33,045 bases of DNA from an uncultured Eubacteriales bacterium (GCA_900557645.1 USSZ01000009.1:1-33045), one strand, 5' to 3'; positions 7,162-16,500 are shown, counted from the stretch's first letter. The notes: a model not told the origin generated them from the letters alone. A program made the numbers and translations.

Positions 7162-7245
7162 TTAGCCTTTATAACTTAAAAATGTTACTAAAGCAATTAA
7201 ACAAGAAATCCCTATTACTAGACCTGTATATATTTTTGTTTTCAT
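7162..7245 (-). CDS. 27-residue single-span membrane peptide
   Basis: A short open frame with a textbook ribosome binding site, GGAGG 6 nt before the ATG. It encodes MKTKIYTG at the start, a hydrophobic stretch of about 16 residues (LVIGISCLIALVTF), and a C-terminal SYKG. The basic N-terminus with a following hydrophobic helix suggests a small membrane protein or a type I toxin-like peptide; no family can be assigned. A long imperfect hairpin (7262-7322) lies just upstream. It is downstream of the 621-aa lipoprotein gene on the same strand and faces the end of recF. The main doubt is its length. Confidence 0.55.
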   Translation of the reverse strand: MKTKIYTGLVIGISCLIALVTFLSYKG

Positions 7246-7261
7246 AAAAAACCTCCATTAG

Positions 7262-7322
7262 AAATCTATTTTCCATTTTAGCAATTTTGCTAAAATTGGT
7301 AATAGAAGAAAAATGGAGATTT
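7262..7322. other. Long imperfect hairpin before the 27-aa gene
   Basis: An inner inverted repeat CCATTTTAGCAA / TTGCTAAAATTGG (7273-7299, one-base bulge) sits in outer arms AAATCT/AGATTT (7262-7267 with 7317-7322). The CCATTTT at 7273-7279 can pair either with 7292-7299 or with 7310-7316, so two exclusive folds are possible. On the plus strand it is followed by TTTTGTTTTATT and could end recF transcription. On the minus strand it would be the leader of the small peptide gene. Confidence 0.45.
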
Positions 7323-7391
7323 TTGTTTTATTATTTATTTTTATAAAGAATGTAAATAAGTAAGTTTGTTTTTAAATAAATTTAATAGACT

Positions 7392-9257
7392 TTATTCTTC
7401 AGTTGTATATTGGTTAATGACACTTGTTGGTTCTTTTTCTAAATTTAAAAATTTTATTTCATTTGTAGTAATAATATTACAATCTGTTAAAGAAATATTA
7501 TTGTTTGATGATAGGTTTGTTCCATCTTGAATTAAAATAATATAACAAATAGCATTTATATAATCTTCATCATTTTTATAAAGTGTATTTAATGTAGTAT
7601 CTTTTGAAGAAATATTAATATTTTGACAACCTGAAAGCAATATTACAGAAGATTTATTTTCTTCTAAATCTTCACTTTGTTGATATACTGTTAAATAAGA
7701 GTTTTCTATAGTTACTTCTAAATCAGAGCAATTTGTCATATTTATTGCAGGAAATCCTTTGATATACGATTGTTTAGTAACTATAATTTCGCCACCTAAA
7801 ACATTTTCAAAATTTAAAGAACAAACATTAGATTCAAGAAAACTATTTTCAATATTTAAAGTAATGTTATTTCCATTTTCTATATTTATTAGATTACATT
7901 TTGAAATCAAAGTGCAATCTTTAATATTTATTTCACTTTCATTTATTCCATTAATGATTATTGTATTATTATCATTTACTTCACTAGAACCATTATTATA
8001 AATATTACATTGATTCAATGTTAAATTTACTTTTTCTAATTGCGTTTGTTCAAAACCATCTGTTTTTGAAGATAAGTTTATTGCATTTCCATTTGTAGGA
8101 ACTTCAAAATTAATTTTTAAAAGGGTTAAATTAATATTATTAAGATTGTTTATTGATGTATCATTATCTATTGAAATAATTGAATTATTTTGATTGTTTG
8201 ATCTTAAAGTCATATTTGCAATGATTGTATTATGAGTAGATGAGTCATCAACATCATTCACAAGCATGAAAAGGGCATTACCAGACGATGTGATTGTAAC
8301 ATCTTGACTTTCACCAAAGATAGTTAAATTTTTTGATTTTGGAATTAAAATAGGACTTGATATATTGAATGTTCCATTTGCAATCATAATACTGCTTCCT
8401 ATTTCAGCATTGTTAATTTCAGATTGTAACTTTGCAATATTATTGATGATTGTGTTTGCTTTAATGGTTATTGTAAAATATGTTTCATATTCTTCATACG
8501 TAATTTTTATATTTTCAGAACCATACATTAAAGGTGATGAATCATAAGAATATCCCTCAATTTCTTTTGTTTTTCCACTTGCATACACAAATGATACTTT
8601 CATACCTGTAGGGTCAAATGTTTCTCCTATAAAATATGTTGTTTTTATTGGAGGTGTTGTAACTGTTATTCCAGTAATGACATCTTCTACAACAGAAATA
8701 TTAATATAAGAGGTTATGTCTTTATAAGTAATAATAACTTTTGTATCTTCTGTGAGAACTTCAGGATAAGACAAGGTATATTCACTTGGTAAAAGTTCTT
8801 TCATTTCACCACTTTGATAATAAGCATAAACAACAAGTCCTGTAGGATCAAATTTTTCACCTTGATAATATTTTGTTTTCATACCTGCTACGTTAGGAGT
8901 TATTTTATATACGTTACCATCACTAACAATAACATTACATGAAGCAGTGATTCCACTATTTAATTCTTTTACTGTAATTGTTACTTCACCATAATTATTA
9001 TAAGCAGTTATTTTTCCTTTAGAATTAACAGTTGCAATTTTTGGATTAGAAGAAGTCCACTCTAAAGAAAAACCTTTTGCGTTTTCTGGATAAACATCAT
9101 ATTTCAGTTGTTTAGTTCCGCCTATAAAAACTTCGACAGTAGATTCTTCAAAAACAATACTTTCGACAGGAACAACTTCTTCACCACAAGCAACAAGACC
9201 GAAAATTGAAAGCGACATCATTATGCATAAAACAAAACTTGTCCAAATTTTTTTCAT
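7392..9257 (-). CDS. Lipoprotein with bacterial Ig-like domains and beta-helix
   Basis: A 621-residue surface protein. The signal peptide ends in lipobox LVAC, giving a lipidated Cys24. Residues about 31-112 fit a Big_2 Ig-like domain (LEWTSSNPKIATVNSKGKIT core). Two Big_3-like domains follow (about 117-190 and 195-265), each with YxGExFDPTGxxVxxxYxSGxxKE. From about 272 to 610 there are short repeating strands rich in Asn, Ile and Ser, with IxIxNSxL-type rungs, typical of a right-handed beta-helix. This suggests polysaccharide binding or processing, or adhesion; no catalytic residues can be assigned. The ribosome binding site AAGGAG is well placed. It is the second lipoprotein near the origin and shares its extracellular Ig/beta character with the giant gene at 13594. 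Confidence 0.85.
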   Translation of the reverse strand: MKKIWTSFVLCIMMSLSIFGLVACGEEVVPVESIVFEESTVEVFIGGTKQLKYDVYPENAKGFSLEWTSSNPKIATVNSKGKITAYNNYGEVTITVKELNSGITASCNVIVSDGNVYKITPNVAGMKTKYYQGEKFDPTGLVVYAYYQSGEMKELLPSEYTLSYPEVLTEDTKVIITYKDITSYINISVVEDVITGITVTTPPIKTTYFIGETFDPTGMKVSFVYASGKTKEIEGYSYDSSPLMYGSENIKITYEEYETYFTITIKANTIINNIAKLQSEINNAEIGSSIMIANGTFNISSPILIPKSKNLTIFGESQDVTITSSGNALFMLVNDVDDSSTHNTIIANMTLRSNNQNNSIISIDNDTSINNLNNINLTLLKINFEVPTNGNAINLSSKTDGFEQTQLEKVNLTLNQCNIYNNGSSEVNDNNTIIINGINESEINIKDCTLISKCNLINIENGNNITLNIENSFLESNVCSLNFENVLGGEIIVTKQSYIKGFPAINMTNCSDLEVTIENSYLTVYQQSEDLEENKSSVILLSGCQNINISSKDTTLNTLYKNDEDYINAICYIILIQDGTNLSSNNNISLTDCNIITTNEIKFLNLEKEPTSVINQYTTEE

Positions 9258-9511
9258 AAGATTTTCTCCTTATATCCTTTTTTTAGATGAAATTTATAGC
9301 AAAAAGTAATGACAAAAAATAAATTTTATTTATATGTAAAAATATTATAACTATAATTATTTTATAGCATATTTTAGTTTTTAATCAAAGTAAAAAAGTT
9401 AATTTATATAACTATTGTATAAAAAGATTAATTCAGAGGATATAATTATACAAAAATAGGATAAACCATTTTCTTTTTTAATGTTTATATTTTATCTGAT
9501 TTTTTAGTTGT
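9258..9511. other. Intergenic region between ytaF and the 621-aa lipoprotein gene
   Basis: Extremely AT-rich. It must hold the lipoprotein promoter; candidates are an extended -10 TGC-TATAAA (hexamer 9293-9298) and a TATAAT at 9344-9349, neither with a convincing -35. An imperfect inverted repeat CTATTGTATAA (9412-9422) / TTATACAAAAATAG (9446-9459) could be an operator or weak hairpin. Confidence 0.35.
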
Positions 9512-10147
9512 CTAAATGATTTTGATAATTGCTAATATCATTAGTGTCAAACCACTTATCCACGAAAGATTGAATGAACATTTTTTTGCTATTTTTTTTC
9601 CTATGTATTCGCCTAGACAAGAGAAAATTAAGCAAATTAAAAAAGAGAACAGTAAAACTATCAAAGAAAAGTTTTCTCCAAGACCGATGCCGATTCCTAC
9701 ACCAAAACTATCTATAGATAATATAAAACCTATTATGATTGCTTCTTTTATAGATAATATTTTGTCTTTATTGATATCGGCTTTTGTAGCATCGAAAGCG
9801 ATGTTTAAAAATAGTTTAAAGTTGAATATTTTTATTGTAAGTATGTCGTTTTCTGATGCTTTTTTATTTAACCAAATCTTTATTATTTCACTAAAGAATT
9901 TTACCATTCCAACAATCATTAACAGTGAGAAAGAAAAATATTTTGAAAAAGTTTCATTTAAGACATTAGAAAAAAGATATCCTAATAGAATTCCACTTGC
10001 AAGAACCAATGTATTTAGGATTATCATTAAAAGAATTATTTTAAATGAGACTTTTATATTAGCAGTTCCGTATCCAAGAAAAGCAATGAAAGAATCAAAA
10101 GAAAGTGCTATTGAGAAAATTAAAGATTCTAGAACCAAGTTTGTCAT
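9512..10147 (-). CDS. ytaF: YtaF/MntP-family membrane protein
   Basis: A 211-residue polytopic membrane protein related to the manganese exporter MntP and closest to the YtaF group, named for sporulation in Bacillus but of uncertain activity. Both halves carry the family's internal repeat, with acidic motifs SIALSFDSF (about 12-20) and LSIDSFGVGIG (about 143-153) in membrane segments, as expected for cation transport. The mid-loop TKADINKDKILSIKEA (121-136) matches the YtaF linker and fits a canonical EF-hand loop, which MntP lacks. GGAAG precedes the ATG. The opposite-strand open frame over this gene lacks a ribosome binding site and homology. Presence of YtaF does not by itself show that the organism sporulates. 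Confidence 0.85.
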   Translation of the reverse strand: MTNLVLESLIFSIALSFDSFIAFLGYGTANIKVSFKIILLMIILNTLVLASGILLGYLFSNVLNETFSKYFSFSLLMIVGMVKFFSEIIKIWLNKKASENDILTIKIFNFKLFLNIAFDATKADINKDKILSIKEAIIIGFILSIDSFGVGIGIGLGENFSLIVLLFSFLICLIFSCLGEYIGKKIAKKCSFNLSWISGLTLMILAIIKII

Positions 10148-10269
10148 AAAATTTCTTCCATAATCAGTCTATTAAAATTTCGATAATTTTGTTAAGAATA
10201 TAGCAATGTTTGAAACAAAAAAATTAAAAAATTTTAAAATTTTATTTTTTTATATACTTTAAAATTTGT

Positions 10270-10275
10270 TATAAT
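10270..10275 (+). promoter_or_regulatory. Candidate -10 of the Pr6Pr gene
   Basis: TATAAT lies 25 nt before the ATG at 10301, placing the mRNA start near 10282 and just before the AGGAGG site (10291-10296). The -35 region is T-rich without a clear hexamer. Confidence 0.4.
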
Positions 10276-10300
10276 GACTATGTTTTTTTTAGGAGGTTTT

Positions 10301-11029
10301 ATGATAAAAAATAGATTAACTCAACTTATTTATAGAATTATTTATTGTGTTATATTAAGTTTTGGAGTTTTATTTTCATTAGGGATATGGACTGACAAAA
10401 GTTTTAACACAGATTTCTATGCATATTATACAAATTTATCTAATTATTTGTGTCTAGGAGTTATGATAGCAGTTACAGTTAATACTGTTAGACAACTTAG
10501 AAATAATCAAAATCATGGAACAACAGACTATCTTGAAAACACAAAGTTTATGTGTAGTATATTAATTTTAGTTACATTTCTTGTTTATAATATTTTACTT
10601 GCAAAAGACAATTCTGCATTTGAATATTTTACCAGTTTAAGTAATTTGACTTTGCATTTAGTTGGACCAATTCTTTTTATTTTAGATCATATTTTGTTTG
10701 ATTCTAGATGTTCTGTTAAATGGTATATGCCTCTTGTTAGTTTTGTTCCACCTCTTGGATACGTAGGCTTTGTTTTTATTAGAGCAGCAATAATTGGAAA
10801 CAATCCTGATATAATGAAATATCCTTATTTCTTTTTAAATCCTGAAGAAGTTGGTATTGGTGGGGTTTTTATGTGGATATTCATTTTACTTGCAGTTTTT
10901 GCAATTTTAGGTTATATTCTATGGCTTCTGAATCATCTTATCAAAGAAAATGGGAAACTCAAAATTTATCCTAAAAATGATTATTCTTTAAAAAATAAAA
11001 CAAATCAACTAGAAATAGACGTAAAATAA
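10301..11029 (+). CDS. Pr6Pr family membrane protein
   Basis: A 242-residue membrane protein with about six or seven hydrophobic segments. It matches the Pr6Pr (FAR-17a/AIG1-like) pattern: a first pair of helices, a YYTNLSNYLC segment, LTLHLVGPILFILDHILF in the middle, and the YPYFFLNPEEVG signature near 190 followed by the last helix. The family's function in bacteria is unknown; eukaryotic AIG1/ADTRP relatives hydrolyse fatty-acid esters of hydroxy fatty acids. The start at 10301 is chosen because AGGAGG lies 4 nt upstream; the earlier ATG at 10274 overlaps the promoter. It is convergent with the YwaF gene, sharing a bidirectional terminator. Confidence 0.78.
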   Translation: MIKNRLTQLIYRIIYCVILSFGVLFSLGIWTDKSFNTDFYAYYTNLSNYLCLGVMIAVTVNTVRQLRNNQNHGTTDYLENTKFMCSILILVTFLVYNILLAKDNSAFEYFTSLSNLTLHLVGPILFILDHILFDSRCSVKWYMPLVSFVPPLGYVGFVFIRAAIIGNNPDIMKYPYFFLNPEEVGIGGVFMWIFILLAVFAILGYILWLLNHLIKENGKLKIYPKNDYSLKNKTNQLEIDVK

Positions 11030-11034
11030 AAACA

Positions 11035-11072
11035 AAAAACATGAAAAATTATTAAAATTTTCATGTTTTTTT
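11035..11072. terminator. Bidirectional terminator
   Basis: Stem AACATGAAAA/TTTTCATGTT with A and T tracts on both sides lies between the convergent Pr6Pr and YwaF genes. Confidence 0.85.
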
Positions 11073-11088
11073 ATTAAATATAAATAAA

Positions 11089-11949
11089 TTAATTATTATT
11101 TTTTAAATTTTCATTTAATTTTTGAATTTTTTTAAGTTTAATTTTTAAATTAATTCTATTTATAAGAATTGGTATTAATGTAAATATATATCCAGCGAGA
11201 AGAAATCCTAATATATAGCAAAGTAAAAATACAATATAAGGAGTTTTCTCATAAATTATGTTTAATACTGGTAAGGTGCAAGGGTAAAAAGGACTTATAT
11301 AAAACATATTGAAAGTTTCTCCTGTTTCTAAACCACCAGCCCATTTCCATATTAAATTCATAAGCATTGCTAGAAGTAATACAACTAAAAATACACCACA
11401 CGATTTTAAAAATGTCTTTTGTTTGAACTCTATTGAATGTGTTGCCCATAACAACACTCCAATTACTACCATTGACCCATGCCAAAGCATTGTATGAATG
11501 TTTATAAAAATAGTTGAAGAGAAAACATCTCCTGGGTAAAACATGACAACTAAACCAGCAAATAGGGCAAATGTGCCTAAATATGAGTATAGGCAGTCTC
11601 TAAATAAATTCTTTTTGCATAATCCTGCAATAAGCATTATATACATAGGAGTTGAGCAGAATTGAAAAGGGAAAGCATACCATTGATAGTCCCATGTTAC
11701 TGTTTGAGTTATTTCGTCATAATTGAAACTATAAATTAGTTGTTTGATTATCTCAAATACAATAAGAATTATACTCATTGTAAGTATTGTATATTTAACA
11801 CCTTTTTCACTTATCTTTTTTCTAAAGACTACAACCAAGACACTTGCAGTAATCATTAATAGAAAACATAGAATATGATACCAACCTAAAATAGAAGGTT
11901 TTGTCATAGTTGATTGAAAAGCATATAAAAATTTTTCAAAAGCATTCAT
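11089..11949 (-). CDS. YwaF / TMEM164 family membrane protein
   Basis: A 286-residue polytopic membrane protein. The FPFQFCSTPMYIMLIAGL segment (93-110) and INIHTMLWHGSM (150-160) match the YwaF (TIGR02206)/TMEM164 family. Human TMEM164 is reported to be an acyltransferase for ether phospholipids with an essential Cys and His in corresponding helices. Here Cys98 and His152 or His157 are candidates, so acyl transfer on membrane lipids is possible but unproven in bacteria. The C-terminus is a basic, Lys- and Asn-rich cytoplasmic tail. The start is supported by GAGG upstream and by a promoter with a perfect -35 (11969-11997). Confidence 0.8.
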   Translation of the reverse strand: MNAFEKFLYAFQSTMTKPSILGWYHILCFLLMITASVLVVVFRKKISEKGVKYTILTMSIILIVFEIIKQLIYSFNYDEITQTVTWDYQWYAFPFQFCSTPMYIMLIAGLCKKNLFRDCLYSYLGTFALFAGLVVMFYPGDVFSSTIFINIHTMLWHGSMVVIGVLLWATHSIEFKQKTFLKSCGVFLVVLLLAMLMNLIWKWAGGLETGETFNMFYISPFYPCTLPVLNIIYEKTPYIVFLLCYILGFLLAGYIFTLIPILINRINLKIKLKKIQKLNENLKNNN

Positions 11950-11968
11950 AAAATTCCTCTTAAAATAT

Positions 11969-11997
11969 ATTTTACTTTAACACAAAATTTATGTCAA
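11969..11997 (-). promoter_or_regulatory. Promoter of the YwaF gene
   Basis: Minus strand: perfect TTGACA (-35, 11992-11997), 17-bp spacer, TAAAAT (-10, 11969-11974). The mRNA would start about 13 nt before the ATG. Confidence 0.65.
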
Positions 11998-12049
11998 TAA
12001 TAATAAAAATAAAAAAATAATTTTAAGTTAATAAAATAAATAATTAAAT

Positions 12050-12077
12050 AAAAAAGACCAAAAAAATGGTCATTTTT
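12050..12077 (-). terminator. trpS terminator
   Basis: Stem GACCA/TGGTC (12067-12071 with 12056-12060) extended by A/T pairs around one bulged base, followed by six T on the minus strand, about 36 bp after the trpS stop. Confidence 0.75.
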
Positions 12078-12112
12078 TGATTTTAATTTAATTTTTTGTA
12101 TTATTTTTTATA

Positions 12113-13174
12113 TTATTTTAACAATTTTTTATAATTAATTCCCATAGCATTTTTCATTTTATCAAGAGTTTTTCTTGCTTCGTTTGATGCTTTTTCACTA
12201 TTATCAAATAACATCTGATAAATATCGTTTATATGATTTAAACAATATTGTCTTTTTTCACGAATTGGGACAAGAATTTCTTCAACAATGTTAAATAAAA
12301 AGTTTTTAACCTTAACATCACCAAGACCACCTTTTTTATAGTGAGCCTTTAATTCATCTAAATTTTTATAATCTGGCAAATATTTTTTAAAATGAATATC
12401 TTGGCAAAAAGCATCTAAATATGCAAAAACTATATTCCCTTCAATTTGACCAGGGTCTTCAATTCTAATGTGATTTGGGTCGGTATAGGCAGACATAATC
12501 TTTTGTTTAACTGTTTTTGAATCATCACATAAATAGATTGCATTTCCAGCAGATTTTGACATTTTTAATTTGCCATCAAGTCCTGGAAGTCTACGACAAA
12601 TTTTTTCTTCAGGTAGAACTACTTTTGGAAGTGTAAATACTTTTTCTTTAGGTTGATAGGTATAGTTAAATGAATTTACAATTTCTCTTGTTTGTTCAAT
12701 CATTGGAAGTTGATCTTCTCCTACGGGAACAATTGTTGTTTGAAAAGCAAGTATATCGGCCGCTTGAGAAACAGGATAATTTAAAAATCCAATAGGTATT
12801 GATTTTTCAAAACCTCTTTGTTTAATCTCATCTTTAATTGTCGGATTTCTTTGAAGTCTTGATACTGTTACTAAATTCATAAAATATGAAGTTATTTCAG
12901 TAAGTTCAGGCACCATAGATTGAATAAATATATTAACTTTATTAGGGTCAATCCCTGCAGATATATAATCAATCGCCACCTGTATAATGCTGTTTTTTAC
13001 CTTATCGACATTATCATGGTTATCTGTCAATGCCTGAGTATCTGCAATCATTATATAAAATTTTTCATAGTCATTTTCATTTTGAAATTTAAGTCTGTTC
13101 TTTATAGAACCAACATAATGTCCTAGATGCAAGTTTCCAGTTGGCCTATCTCCTGTTAAAATAATATCACTCAT
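12113..13174 (-). CDS. trpS: Tryptophanyl-tRNA synthetase
   Basis: Class I aminoacyl-tRNA synthetase that charges tRNA-Trp. The 353 residues include the N-terminal ILTGDRPTGNLHLGHYVGS with the HIGH-type motif HLGH (16-19), the GEDQ motif (152-155) of the tryptophan/ATP site, and KMSKS (204-208). The start has AAGGAA just upstream and a strong promoter whose mRNA start is only about 17 nt before the ATG, so there is no room for a T-box leader. It is divergent from the giant surface-protein gene. All tryptophans in the window are TGG, so no second TGA-reading tryptophan system is needed. Confidence 0.97.
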   Translation of the reverse strand: MSDIILTGDRPTGNLHLGHYVGSIKNRLKFQNENDYEKFYIMIADTQALTDNHDNVDKVKNSIIQVAIDYISAGIDPNKVNIFIQSMVPELTEITSYFMNLVTVSRLQRNPTIKDEIKQRGFEKSIPIGFLNYPVSQAADILAFQTTIVPVGEDQLPMIEQTREIVNSFNYTYQPKEKVFTLPKVVLPEEKICRRLPGLDGKLKMSKSAGNAIYLCDDSKTVKQKIMSAYTDPNHIRIEDPGQIEGNIVFAYLDAFCQDIHFKKYLPDYKNLDELKAHYKKGGLGDVKVKNFLFNIVEEILVPIREKRQYCLNHINDIYQMLFDNSEKASNEARKTLDKMKNAMGINYKKLLK

Positions 13175-13197
13175 AAAAATTTCCTTTTATAGCCAAT

Positions 13198-13227
13198 ATT
13201 ATATCATTGATATAAAAATAAAGTCAA
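13198..13227 (-). promoter_or_regulatory. trpS promoter
   Basis: Minus strand: TTGACT (-35, 13222-13227), 18-bp spacer, TGA-TATAAT (extended -10, hexamer 13198-13203). Confidence 0.75.
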
Positions 13228-13498
13228 GAATAGTTTGCAATTTCCATTTTTATTTTTATGTCTAATATCATCTTAAAATTAAATGATTTAATTATTTTTA
13301 TATAATTAATTTTTGTAAAAATTAAAATATTTTTTTTAATTATACAAAATTAAGATTTTTTAAATTATTTTTAATTTGTAAAGGCTAAATTATCAGTTCA
13401 ATAAAGTTTTCAATCTATTCTTGTCATTTTTAAGAAAAGTTAAGTCTTTTAAGAATGTTTTTCAATATTTTTTTTATACTAAATTTGTATCATTTTGT

Positions 13499-13527
13499 TT
13501 GATTTTATCGTTTTAAATATATATAAT
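13499..13527 (+). promoter_or_regulatory. Promoter of the giant surface-protein gene
   Basis: TTGATT (-35, 13499-13504), 17-bp spacer, TATAAT (-10, 13522-13527). The mRNA would start near 13534, leaving a leader of about 60 nt with AAGGAG at 13581-13586. Confidence 0.6.
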
Positions 13528-13593
13528 ATTTCTAGAATAATAATGCTTGAAAATTTATGATGCTTAAAATAAACGGTAAAAAGGAGAAACGTC

Positions 13594-16500
13594 ATGCTTA
13601 GAAAAGCCTTTAAAAGTTTATATGTTTTTGCTTTAATGCTTTTTGCTGTAGGAGCAATTTTTTTGCTTCCAGCATTAAATTATAAAAAGTCGGCTAATGC
13701 AGATAATGGAGATATATCATTATCTTCAAATGAAGTAAATGAAATTGAAGGTTTAAATCAATCAGTTTCTTTACCAAATGGGAATTGGAGTGATGCTTTG
13801 GTTGATGTTTCAACTATGGCATTAAATTCTCAAACTTTTTACATAAATGGAAATAGTTCTTATAAGGCACTTACAAATGTTTATGTTGTAACCTCTGCAA
13901 CTGATCTTGCATATCTTGCCTATGCTGTAAATAATTATGTGGAGAATGGCAAATATAACTCGGCAACGATTGCATTGACAACCAATATAGACCTTGCAGG
14001 TGCATTTTGGACTCCTATAGGAACTGATGACCATCCATTTGCAGGCGTTTTCCTTGGTCAAGGTTTTCTCGTATCGAATATAAATACGGCAGATATTGCA
14101 ATTGATAGCGATACAAATAGTGCTGTTGGTCTTTTTGGTAATATTACAGGAAGTGTCTCTGACTTAAGAATAGGTGGAGAATTTTTTGCTAACACAACAA
14201 AATCAAAAGTTGGTGCTTTGGTTGGAGAAAATAGAAGTGGAGAAATCATAAATTGCTTTGATGAAACAACCAGCAAAAAACTTTATAAAAATAATGCTTT
14301 ACAAGATGCTTCGGTAATAGGAAGTAATAGTGGAAAAGTTTATAAGGGAACAACAATTTTTAACTCTACAGGAGGAGAAACTGCTTCTAGTAAAGCAATA
14401 TCAGTAAATGATACTGATGTTGTTGGATTTTATGTTATTACCGATGGTGGAGTATTCAAACAAGCAAATGGTGCATGGTATGAAAATCGTGTTAGAGTTT
14501 GCAGTTCAGGTGGAAAAGTTGTAGAAGTTAAAAATCCTATTTATTTAGATGCTCAAGTAGGACAAACCAAAGGTATTGTTTTAAGAGCAGATGCAAAAGA
14601 CACAGATGTATATCCTTTAAGAGAAGGATATAAATATAGCATTCCTAATGTCGCAATAGGAAAACTTAATGTTACTAGTAGTAATGGAGACGATACAAAA
14701 TTTAAGATTACATTCAATTATCAATATGGACAAAGAACACATGAATTAACAGTAGCCTATGATACAACATTCCAAACAATTATTTCTAATAATAGTTACT
14801 TAAATAAAAGAAGTGGATATAATTTTTTAGGTATTTATAGTGATAGTGGTTTTGGAAGTAAACTGAATCATGAGGGAAATAATTATAAATTGGCTTATCC
14901 AAGCAGTGGACAAGTTATATACCCAAATTTCAGTGCAGCAGGCAATTTGAAATATAATATTTATATTGCTATAGCAAATGGAGATAAGTCTAATACTCAA
15001 TCAGGATATGATTATATCACGAATGCTATCGTTGGTGATGTTACCGTTGTAAGTGGGTTTGGTTCTGTTACAAAACCAGAAGATACAGATAAAAGTCATT
15101 ATAATGCAACTACTAATAATGGCTCAAATCAAGGCAAAGTTTCTATAACACTTGCAAATGGATATCAAATTGCAAATGTAAATGGAACAGGTGGCTCAAG
15201 AGATAGTGATTATGTTTTTAATAACAAAAGTGGTGTTTATGTAGATTTTAAAAATGCTACAGGAACAGGAACAGCATATACAACAAATAATACAAACAAC
15301 GATTCTTATCTTCCTGTTTCTAGTGGAATTGAATCATCAGGGAATACATATACAATTACAATCAATAACATTGCTGGACAAAATGGTGATGTTTATATTG
15401 TTATAGAAAGAAAAACTTATGAATTAACATTTAGTCCTAAATTTGTAGATTCTCATACTACTGATAAAATAGTTGTTTCAGGAGAAGGTGTTGAAGGAAT
15501 GAAATTAACATATAAATTATTCCAAACCTATACCGTTACAGTAACTATTGATGATGATGAATTTGTTATTTTAGATGCAAAGGAATCAGTAGATAAAATT
15601 GGCAATTATGTAGATAGTAAATCAACAGGTGATGCTATTTTAGATAAATATTATAAAAGTTATATTTATACAATATATGTTGAAAGTGCAAATGCTGCAA
15701 GCGATTGCACGCTTGTATTTAGAGTAGGATATATTCAAAGTAGAGTAAATATTGAATTACATGATGAGAATAATCAAAAAATTGACACAACTAAACCAGA
15801 AGGAAAAGAACTTGGTGTTTCTGTAAACTCACGTGATTTAGGATTTATCGGTAATGGAGAAGGTAATTTTCCTTTCCATAAAGATGGTAAAGGCGATTTC
15901 GTTGTTTCTAAAAATAATGGTTATTACACGGCTGATAATTTAACTATTGATGGAAATTTAATAGGAACCACTTTCGGAATTAATACTGATGATAAAGAAA
16001 ATCAATCAAGCATAATTATGGATAATTTAATTACTAAAATTTATGATAGTGAAGATCCAAGTTCAATTATTAAAATTATAGTTAAATATAAGAGACAGCA
16101 ATATTCTATCAATACCGAAGTTAAAGTCAAAAATCCTAGTGAAACTGATTATACTATATTAAATGGTCATAATGATTTATATAATATCACTATTGATGGA
16201 ATTAGCGGGGAATCAAAAAATGATCTTAATAACGGTGTAGTATATAATGTTGTTATTCAATTAACTGAAAGAGGAAAAGCAATTCTTTATGATCCTTTAG
16301 GTTCACTGGGAGTAGAAGTTACTTCAGGAAGTGATACTGATGGTTTTGTTTCAAGCAAAGTTGAAACTGATGCATCGTCAAATCCTGATACAGGGAAATG
16401 GGCTTTTAAAGTTACTCTTGGGACTTATAATACTAAACTTACTTTGCACTTTACTTATAAATCTGTAAATTTACAAATCAATCAATTGTATGTTGATGAT

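Larger units (their letters stand above)
13175..13593. other. Divergent intergenic region between trpS and the giant gene
   Basis: Contains the trpS promoter at its left end and the giant gene promoter at 13499-13527; the roughly 270 bp between are very AT-rich. An imperfect inverted repeat TTAAGAAAAG/CTTTTAAG (about 13430-13452) is the only clear structure. The leader after 13534 has ATGCTT at 13543, 13560 and 13594, the last being the giant gene's start, and two tiny overlapping open frames. No RNA gene was recognised. Confidence 0.5.

Noticed and set aside
9556..9564. TTATCCACG, a near-match DnaA box inside ytaF
   Set aside because: Single, one mismatch, inside coding sequence and far from the boxes at oriC; expected by chance in AT-rich DNA.
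9516..10163. 215-codon open frame on the plus strand opposite ytaF
   Set aside because: No ribosome binding site and no recognisable protein; the minus strand encodes a clear YtaF-family protein.
10274..10300. Earlier ATG for the Pr6Pr gene
   Set aside because: It overlaps the TATAAT element and lacks a ribosome binding site, while AGGAGG stands 4 nt before the ATG at 10301.
13175..13593. T-box riboswitch controlling trpS
   Set aside because: The strong trpS promoter leaves only about 17 nt of leader, and no T-box core sequence was seen.
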